Assembly (NCBI GenBank): GCA_943737045.1
Contig: CALSFV010000223.1
Coordinates: 806,001 to 870,000 of the forward strand
Length of the DNA: 64,000 nucleotides
Direction of reading: 5' to 3'
Source: Parapristionchus giblindavisi
Lineage: Eukaryota; Nematoda; Chromadorea; Rhabditida; Diplogasteridae
Shown here in pieces: positions 57,184 to 64,000 of this stretch; position 1 is the first letter of the stretch; the number at the start of each line of letters is the position of its first letter. The position numbers and the translations under genes are program-made. The notes under the pieces were generated by a model. That model did no database searches and was not told the DNA's origin. It saw nothing but the letters and a program-made list of their open reading frames with translations.

Positions 57184-60100
57184 TTATTTAATTTTCAAAT
57201 CCCTACTTTCTTCATATTTGTAGCCCTTGCCGCCCTTGCTCACGATAACGAGATCCTGCAATGGAAAGTTACCGTAAATAACTTAGAACTACTGTAGCCT
57301 TGTGACACAAGTCTACCGTAACCAACAGAACCAAGCCTGATCATCGAAAAACCTTACCCTGAGGTATTCAGATGTGCTGATGGAATTCTCGCCACGTTGA
57401 CTCTTCTCCTGCAATTAATCGATTTTATTGATTTTTAACAGTGATTTTTTTAGATAAAATTTCTTGTTCCCCCATCTTCTTTTTGCTCTCACACAGCGAA
57501 TCCATATAAATTTGATATGGGGAAACCCTAAGCCAATTTCAAACTCTCCGCTCTGATAATGCTCTCTCGCATTCTTTGTTTGCGGGAGAGTGTGACCAAT
57601 ACTGTGAGAGTAAAAATAGACCATGTGCCTTTACATGAAATATACCAGTAGTCACGGAAATGCGCAAAACTATCGCAAACTGAGTTGATTTGACCAAGTA
57701 AATTAAGATACAATATGGTTGGGCAGCAACGCTTGATTTGCAGGAATAAATCGAATAAACGAGGTCGGATCGCTGCACCAAAATTCTTCCCACCAAATCA
57801 TGCTAGCATTTTCCCTTTTCTTCTGACACTCAAGCCATTTCTAATGGATCGAAAACTTAGCAAAATGCCAAAAAAAAAACACCTTTTTTAAAAAATTCTC
57901 TCTCGTTCTTCCCCTTTCTGTGTCACACTACGGTTTGTGCGTTGAATAAGCAAATTTGAAAATATATTTTACCAACCGAGTACTCCTCGACACCCTTTCC
58001 AATGGCGACAGCCTCATTCAGCTCGGGATCAAAAATGATCTCCTCTATGCGTTCATTATGAGGAGGGACATCTTCGTAATCATGCTTCTATAAACAGCAT
58101 TTTTTTTTTAATTTTCAAAATATTTATCAAATTTAATCGATACTAGAAATTTTTAGGAAATTTGCAATAATAATGCTTTAATAGAAAATCAAGAGCAACG
58201 TACGGCTTCGCCGGTGAAACGTTTCTGGAGGTGGAGCGGTCCCAGGTACTTAATATCCTTGGCGGGGATTCTGAACGGGTTGGGCTCCTGCAACGATTAT
58301 CGTGTCATTTATCGATCGATAGCACTACTGTTATTCTGCCTTGAGGCAGGCGCAGATGTGCCACAGCGTTTCAGCCCTGTGGGGAGAGGAAACAGAATTT
58401 TTGGCTACATGCGTTGTCTCTCTTTTTCTCTCGTCGCCTCGCTAGATTCCGCTCTCGAAACGCTGTGTGTGCTTGATCAACCATGAATAGAGTACGGTAG
58501 TGCTGTAGCAAGACCTTGCCTCAAATACCACTCGATTACCACTAACCGGAATCTTCGACTTTTTAGATCTTTCCGAGGAGTCGCTAGAATCCGATCCGCT
58601 CATATCCTTGCCTCCCTTTGTCTTCTTTTTCTTGCCGGTTCTGGGCTTCTTCTTGTGAGTGCTCTGAAACGAACACCGTCAGGATAAATCAAAATTCGAG
58701 AATCACAGCGGTATTTTTGAAATTTTGTGCTGAAAAATCAATAAATCGATAATATATTTTAATCAATGATCCAACCTTCTTTTGTGTGTCCACCATGGTT
58801 GGTGGCGGTATGGCTGGAAGGGGTCCTGAAGTGCTCGACGAAGTCTGCGTCTTCGTCGGTTGCTGTGCCGGCTTCTTATTCTTCTTCGCCTTGGCTACAA
58901 ACAGACATCGTGATCTTTGATCTTTGATCTTTAACTTACACTTCTTCGCGCAGAAGAAGAGATAGATCACGACCGCACCAACGATGAGCATCGCGAAGGC
59001 AAGTATCGACACGATGACCAATATGGCGATCCTAAACGGAAAACTACCGTACACGGACAGCTTTAAAGGGAGCGTAACCTCTCTCAATGGTCTCTTCGAC
59101 GCGCAATGCTCTCTCGTTGTTAGAGAACAGAGAAATAGTGTGTGCAATGAAGAGACCATTGAGTGAGGTTACGATTCCTTTAAAAACTTAAATACAAACG
59201 CAATTTGGATAGCGTTAGTTCGTTTCAAAACTCAGACAAAGTGATCTCTGCTAGGCTAGTGATGAAAGAAAATGTTTTCTCTGGTTTTCTTTTCTTTTCT
59301 GTGGCCATATGCATGAACAACGGGAAAACCCCAAAATCTGACGTCATTAGCGTAGGCGGGGGCGTTTTCCGAAAATGCGCTAATGACGTCACATTTCCCG
59401 GAAAACTGTTCATGCATACGGCCACTGATGAAAATCAATACTCACACGGCAGTCGACAATCCGGTATCGGATTCCTCAGTCGGTTCGAGATCATCCGAAG
59501 CCGTCGTAGTCGTGGTTCGCTTTGTCGCCGGGGTTGGCGTAGGCGTCACTGGAGGCTTTGGAGGCAGCGGAGGCGGTACAGTTGGCGGACCCACGATAGG
59601 AGGGACCACTGGTGGCAGCGGGGCCACCTCCGTCGTGCTACTAGTCATGCTTGTTGTTTCCAAGGGCTCGGTACTTGTAGCAGGTATGGTGTCGGTCGAG
59701 CTGTTCACATCGAAAGGCGGAGGAGCTTCTTTCGTAGTTGTCGAATGCTCGGTTGTTCGTGCCGTCGCCTCTACGGATGTCGAAGTATAGGTACTCGTTT
59801 GATCCAGGGTCGGTACCGTAGGTGGTACAGAGCTCGACGGTTCCGTAACTTCTTTTGTTGCGCTCGAAGGAGTCGTAACTTCTTCAGTAGTTGTCGACGA
59901 GGTAGTAACTTCTTCCGTAGTATTCAAAAGGATCGTAGCTTCCTCTGTGGTAATCCAAAGAGTTGTAGCTTCTTCCGTGGTATTCCAAGGGGTCGTTGCT
60001 TCCTCAGTAGTGTTCCAAGGAGTCGAAACGTCTTCCGTGATATTCCAAGGGGTAGTAGCTTCATCCGTGGTATTCCAAGGAGTCGTAACGTCTTCCGTGG

Positions 60101-62015
60101 TATTCCAAGGGGTCGTAGCTTCCTCAGTAGTATTCCAAGGGGTCGAAAATTCTTCCGTGGTATTCCAAGGGGTCGTATCGTCTCCAGCCGTCGTGGAAGG
60201 TGTCGTAGATTCCTCCGTGGTATTCCAAGGGGTCGTAACGTCTCCAGCCGAGGTCGAAGGTGTCGTAGATTCCTCCGTGGTATTCCAAGGGGTCGTAACG
60301 TCTCCATCCGTGGTGGAAGGTGTCGTAGATTCCTCCGTGGTATTCCAAGGGGTCGTAACGTCTCCAGCCGTGGTCGAAGGTGTCGTAGATTCCTCCGTGG
60401 TATTCCAAGGGGTCGTATCGTCTCCAGCCGTCGTGGAAGGTGTCGTAGATTCCTCCGTGGTATTCCAAGGGGTCGTAACGTCTCCATCCGTGGTGGAAGG
60501 TGTCGTAGATTCCTCCGTGGTATTCCAAGGGGTCGTAACGTCTCCAGCCGTGGTCGAAGGTGTCGTAGATTCCTCCGTGGTATTCCAAGGGGTCGTAACG
60601 TCTCCATCCGTGGTCGAAGGTGTCGTAACTTCTTCCGTAGTATTCCAAGGAGTCGTAACGTCTCCATCCGTGGTGGAAGGTGTCGTAGATTCCTCCGTGG
60701 TATTCCAAGGGGTCGTAACGTCTCCAGCCGTTGTCGAAGGTGTCGTAGATTCCTCCGTGGTATTCCAAGGGGTCGTAACGTCTCCAGCCGTGGTCAAAGG
60801 TGTCATATATTCCTCCGTGGTATTCCAAGGGGACGTAACATCTCCAGACGTTGTCGAAGGTGTCGTAACGTCTCCAGAAGTGGTCGAAGGTGTCTTAGAT
60901 TCCTCCGTGGTATTCCAAGAGGTCGCGACTTCATCCGTAGTTGTCGAGTGCACTGTTGTCCGTTCCGTCGACTCTTGGGATGTCGACATGTCGGTACTCG
61001 AACGTTCCGGAGTCATCGGAGCAGTGCTTGGTACAGAGCTCGACGGTTCTGAATCAGTCGATTGCATTGTCGATGTTGAAACCGGCTCTGCAGTTGCTGA
61101 TTTGATAGACGACGTTTCTGTGGTAACCGTTTCCGTGGTCAGTTCGGTCGTAGCCGCATCCGTTGAATAGTACAATACATCACTTCCATTTCCAATCTGT
61201 AATGAAGAATCTTTGAAATTTAAGAGCACACCCCGAGCAAATTCTACTATTCCCAACACTCACAGACAAGGAAAGCGAGAGAGTGTGGCCAGAGCGGAGT
61301 TTCAAATTAGCTCTGGTTGTGCATTTAAGTTTAAATTTGATTAGATGATACTCACACTTGTATTGTCCGGTGATTGTTGAACAAAGCTCGGGGTGTCCGT
61401 AGAGTTAGTGCGTCTTCTGTGTGAGGGTTTCGGCGTTTTTCCTCGAGAGCTAGTACTGTTCGAGGGAGCTCGGGTTCGTGCTTGCTCTCGTCTGCCATGT
61501 GGGGGTCGCGTGGTTTTTCCTTGTGATTGTCTGCCGTGTGGGGGCTTCGAGGTTCTTCCTTGTGATCCTCTGCCAGGTTTCGGGGTTTTTCCTTGTGATC
61601 CTCTGCCAGGTTTCGAGGTTTTTCCTTGTGATCCTTTGCCAGGTTTCGGGGTTTGTCCTTGTGATCCTCTGCCATGTGGCGGTTTCGGGGTTTTTCCTCG
61701 TGATCTAGCATTCTTTGAGGGAGCACGTTCGGGTGATCCTCGGCTATGTGAGGCCCGCGAGACCCTTGCTTGTGAGCTACTGTTGTGTGAGGTGCTGGGA
61801 ACTCCTCCGTGTGATCCAGTTACAACCTGTCAAGAAAAAGCCTGATCTTTGATCTTTGATCTTTTTTTTTCCGATAATGAATCTATGATCATTACCTGCT
61901 TGTCATCCGTTGTATGCTGCTGGTTCACACGAGGATCGTCTGGCCTTGCACCATCGACTCTATTACCCTTTCCATCCAGTTTCAAACGGTCATCAAGGAG
62001 CGAACTCCCGCATTC
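57184..62015 (-). CDS. Mucin-like type I transmembrane protein, 5' end not found
   Basis: Ten exons from 62015: 62015-61896, 61826-61356, 61196-59446, 59031-58940, 58894-58776, 58663-58547, 58287-58204, 58087-57977, 57408-57358, 57255-57184, all in frame, 995 aa. First a Lys/Arg-rich segment with about ten-residue GRGSQGKTPKP repeats, then a ~580-residue Thr/Ser/Pro domain with 20-aa units (TTPWNTTEESTTPSTTAGDV) and shorter ATTPWNTTEE units. Each NTT is an N-glycosylation site and the Thr/Ser are likely O-glycosylated. Exon 4 encodes one membrane helix (ILVIVSILAFAMLIVGAVVI) followed by FFCAKK. The ~170-residue tail is basic, with PPP and SGSDSSDSSE stretches. The signal peptide exon is not recognised; the first exon's TTAAG acceptor is weak. 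Surface-coat or receptor role is inferred. Confidence 0.85.
59063..59183. mobile_element. Family 1 MITE, intron of the mucin-like gene
   Basis: TTAA at 59063-59066 and 59180-59183, arms AGGGAGCGTAACCTCTCTCA and near complement. Ends about 32 bases from the transmembrane exon. Confidence 0.9.
59301..59425. mobile_element. Family 4 palindromic MITE
   Basis: Shorter, more diverged copy (ATATGCATGAACAACGGG arm). Ends 21 bases from the donor of the mucin repeat exon. Confidence 0.8.
60180..60900 (-). repeat. 60-base coding minisatellite
   Basis: About 11-12 near-identical units of 60 bases, plus strand consensus GTATTCCAAGGGGTCGTAAC and TCTCCAGCCGTGGTCGAAGG. It is flanked at 59930-60180 by 30-base units. 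The unit length is divisible by three, so five of the six frames stay open for more than 230 codons; only the minus frame joining the membrane exon is taken as coding. Confidence 0.95.
61218..61328. mobile_element. Family 2 palindromic MITE, intron of the mucin-like gene
   Basis: TTTAAGAGCACACCCCGAGC at the left, GCTCTGGTTGTGCATTTAAG at the right, both with TTTAAG. Inner GCGAGAGAGTGTGGCCAGAG. Confidence 0.8.
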
Positions 62016-63200
62016 CTTAATTATCGATTAGTTAACACTCACAATATCAATTTCAGCTTATTCTAGAACAAGAGCGAAAAGAAGGTGAATCGGGTAGTAA
62101 GTAAGTTGATTACATTAAGTAAGCGTGAAAGAAAGGGGGTCTTAATATGTAAGTCATAAGTCAAGTCTTAATAGGTAAGTTATAAGTTATAAGTCAAGTC
62201 TTAATACGTAAGTCATAAGTCATGAAACGAGAAAAGTCTGACCAGGAGAAGGAGAAAGATGAGGGGAAGCAACCGCATGCACCAGTATGAGAGAAACGAA
62301 ATGAAATGGGTGAGACAAGAACAATGAATTATATTAGATAGTTGAATCAGTTAATTCGAAACTCTCCGCGCTTCCCACACTCTCTCGTAGACAAAGAAAG
62401 CGAGAGAGAGAGAGCATTAACGTGCAGAAATAGAATTCAAATTCGAAGAATTAGATAAAGAGTGCGCAATTCAGATTAAGGCGAAAGAAGAAGAACTGGA
62501 GAACAGGATTCGAACCCGCCACTATGCGCTATTTAGTCAGAAATGTTATCAATGACACTTGCATAGACGAGATGCAAGCGATTTGCATGACATTCGCGGG
62601 CCTCCACCTTTAAAGGGAGACTGACCTTACTCAATGATCTCTTCATTACGCACACTATTTCTCTGTTCTCTAACAACGAGAGAGCGTAGAGTGTTGAAGA
62701 GACCGTTGACAAAGGTGTCAGCCCCTTTAAAGGGATAAAATGTTGATTTTAAATATTTAAAAAAAGTTGATCTAATATTGATAAGCTCAAAAAGTAGAAA
62801 TATGCATTAGGAAGATTGAAACAACGATCTGATAAGAAGTTGGATTACCGTAACCTGATCCGCACAAAAGGCGAAGCTTCCCAACTACAGTATACCAACT
62901 CCACCGAAAAGCTCTACTCGTCGTAGTGTTTTATTTAGTAATATTTTCCACTGCGGATCGAAGTATCATAACAAGTATCGAAGTACCGCCAAAAGTGGTA
63001 TCCAAGTTTGCCCACGGGGCCTACCTGTTTTGATATTTTCGATATTTTCGATCGATGTTTTACTAAAACATAACTCTGTGTTCAGTGAAGCTGCACGTTC
63101 CAAACTTGGTCGAGATAATATCCCATGAGCGAATCAAAGCTTGGTCGAGTATGAGCCCAATGCAGCTACATTTTGGAAAAAAATCAACCGTGTAATGGAA
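62016..63200. other. Intergenic region upstream of the mucin-like gene and M13 copy E
   Basis: Contains TAAGTCATAAGTCA direct repeats (62100-62225), a family 2 MITE (62353-62445), a perfect B box on the minus strand (GGTTCGAATCC, 62508-62518) and a family 1 MITE (62610-62730). The first exon of the mucin-like gene may lie here but was not found. Confidence 0.55.
62610..62730. mobile_element. Family 1 MITE
   Basis: TTAA at 62610-62613 and 62727-62730. Right arm diverged (CAAAGGTGTCAGCCCC). The same diverged end occurs at about 32440, a relic. Confidence 0.85.
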
Positions 63201-63306
63201 TTATCAAATTTGCAGTTCCGCAAAATTTAATTTATTTCTAATGGGCACTTTTCCCACGTGCCTAACCACGTGTATCCTGTGAATTCTGCCTACGACGCCG
63301 AATCAG

Positions 63307-63339
63307 CCAATTGATTCATCTGGCAATAAAATATAAAAG
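63307..63339 (+). promoter_or_regulatory. Promoter module of M13 copy E
   Basis: CCAATTGATTCATCTGGCAA then TATAAAAG (63332-63339), near-identical in order and spacing to copies B and C. The following leader includes the empty TTAA (63375-63378). Confidence 0.65.
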
Positions 63340-63774
63340 AACCTTGTTGCAAGAAATAAATACATTCGCCCTCCTTAAATGTCATGATTAATGGCGCATC
63401 ATCTCGCATGTTTAAAAAAATTGTTTTAGTTGTGATCGTTATATTATCGGATTAGGTTAGATCTGTCTGAAAATGAGACACTATAGCGCTTATTTGACAC
63501 GAAGTTGATAGTACGTTTTGCTTTACGGCTTTTCCCGTACATTGGATTTCAATATTCACTGAACTTACATTGAAAAGCTATAAAAATTCTTCTCAATAAC
63601 GTTGTGGGGCAGGGCCGGGATTTGACGTTTGACTTTTCGACGGATTTCACACGCTATCCATCCGTCAAATTTTTTTTTGACGAACACAGACAAATTTTGT
63701 TCGTCTACTCCGTTAAAAAGTATTAAAAATTGACGGTATATAAATTGTTTGTTTATGACATTTGCATTACAGAT

Positions 63775-64000
63775 ATGAAGTTGCTCATTCTTTTTTCAAT
63801 ATTGATTAATCTTTATCGATCGGATGATATGATAAGAGATCATCTCAATCAATTTATCGATCGATCAATATCTCCCTGTGATGATTTCTATCATCATGTC
63901 TGCTCGAAGAAAATGAACTTTTCGGATAGTTTTGTTGAGAAGTCGATAAAATTTTACAGTGATGTTCTGGAAAAGTTGGAAACTCCGACTGCAGACTCGG
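63775..64000 (+). CDS. M13 (neprilysin-like) secreted metallopeptidase, copy E, exon 1 only
   Basis: Exon 1 of a fifth copy, cut by the window end. Signal peptide MKLLILFSILINLYRS, then RSDDMIRDHLNQF and SPCDDFYHHVCSKK as in the sister genes. The ATG follows ATTACAG by two bases. The rest of the gene is outside the window, so integrity cannot be judged. Confidence 0.88.
   Translation, partial: MKLLILFSILINLYRSDDMIRDHLNQFIDRSISPCDDFYHHVCSKKMNFSDSFVEKSIKFYSDVLEKLETPTADS

Noticed and set aside
59924..60828. Minus-strand frames of 247 and 234 codons
   Set aside because: Alternative frames of the same repeat units, ended by stops outside the array and not in phase with neighbouring exons.
59205..61170. 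Plus-strand frames of 615 and 407 codons
   Set aside because: They are antisense shadows of the 60-base repeat. They have no splice partners and run straight into introns and MITEs, whereas the minus frame joins a membrane exon and nine others in phase.

Overview
The window reads as nuclear DNA of a nematode, most likely a rhabditid. It is AT-rich and gene-poor. Genes are built of many short exons, and most intron 3' ends match the nematode TTTCAG acceptor. Several first exons start 2 to 7 bases after such an acceptor, as expected for spliced-leader trans-splicing. The families present (expanded M13 peptidases, an SH2-kinase of the Fer/SPE-8 type, a Gly/Tyr-rich small secreted peptide) fit that group. 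Species cannot be named from the sequence alone. All exon maps were built by hand from splice motifs, reading frame and comparison among paralogues; there is no transcript evidence.

Layout. (1) 1026-7997, 24707-31468, 34148-40852 and 63775 to the window end, all plus strand, plus 41526-53229 on the minus strand, are five members of one compact secreted M13 (neprilysin-like) peptidase family. They share a 14-exon plan with the same exon phases. The copy at 34148 (547 aa) and the minus-strand copy (517 aa) are intact from Met to stop. The copy at 24707 carries two stops and a 1-base deletion in exon 3. The first copy lacks a recognisable 5' end and the last runs off the window. (2) 9546-9968 is a small Gly/Tyr/Trp-rich secreted peptide gene. 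(3) About 23241 to 11324, minus strand, is an SH2 plus tyrosine-kinase-like gene whose kinase domain has lost the VAIK lysine, the HRD aspartate and the DFG aspartate, so it is predicted to be a pseudokinase. (4) 54479-54835 (minus) and 55813-56228 (plus) are an inverted, nearly identical pair of 98-aa secreted protein genes. (5) 62015 to 57184, minus strand, is a mucin-like type I membrane protein with a 20-aa Thr/Ser/Pro repeat, one transmembrane helix and a basic cytoplasmic tail.

Much of the remaining sequence is mobile DNA. It includes many short palindromic MITEs; one family has TTAA target duplications that can be read from two filled/empty site pairs inside the window. There are long fold-back elements, one with a captured 143-codon ORF. 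There is a Tc1/mariner derivative rebuilt from two inverted C-terminal transposase halves, a dead LINE reverse-transcriptase fragment, tRNA-like short elements, and several micro- and minisatellites. These sit mainly in introns and stretch some genes beyond 11 kb.

The M13 copies, the small secreted peptides and the mucin would all act outside the cell or at its surface. The SH2-pseudokinase would be cytoplasmic, reading phosphotyrosine without transferring phosphate. No operon-like arrangement is evident. Strongest leads: the triple-loss pseudokinase, the M13 array with its duplicated promoter module, the fold-back with a captured ORF, and the in-window demonstration of TTAA insertion.
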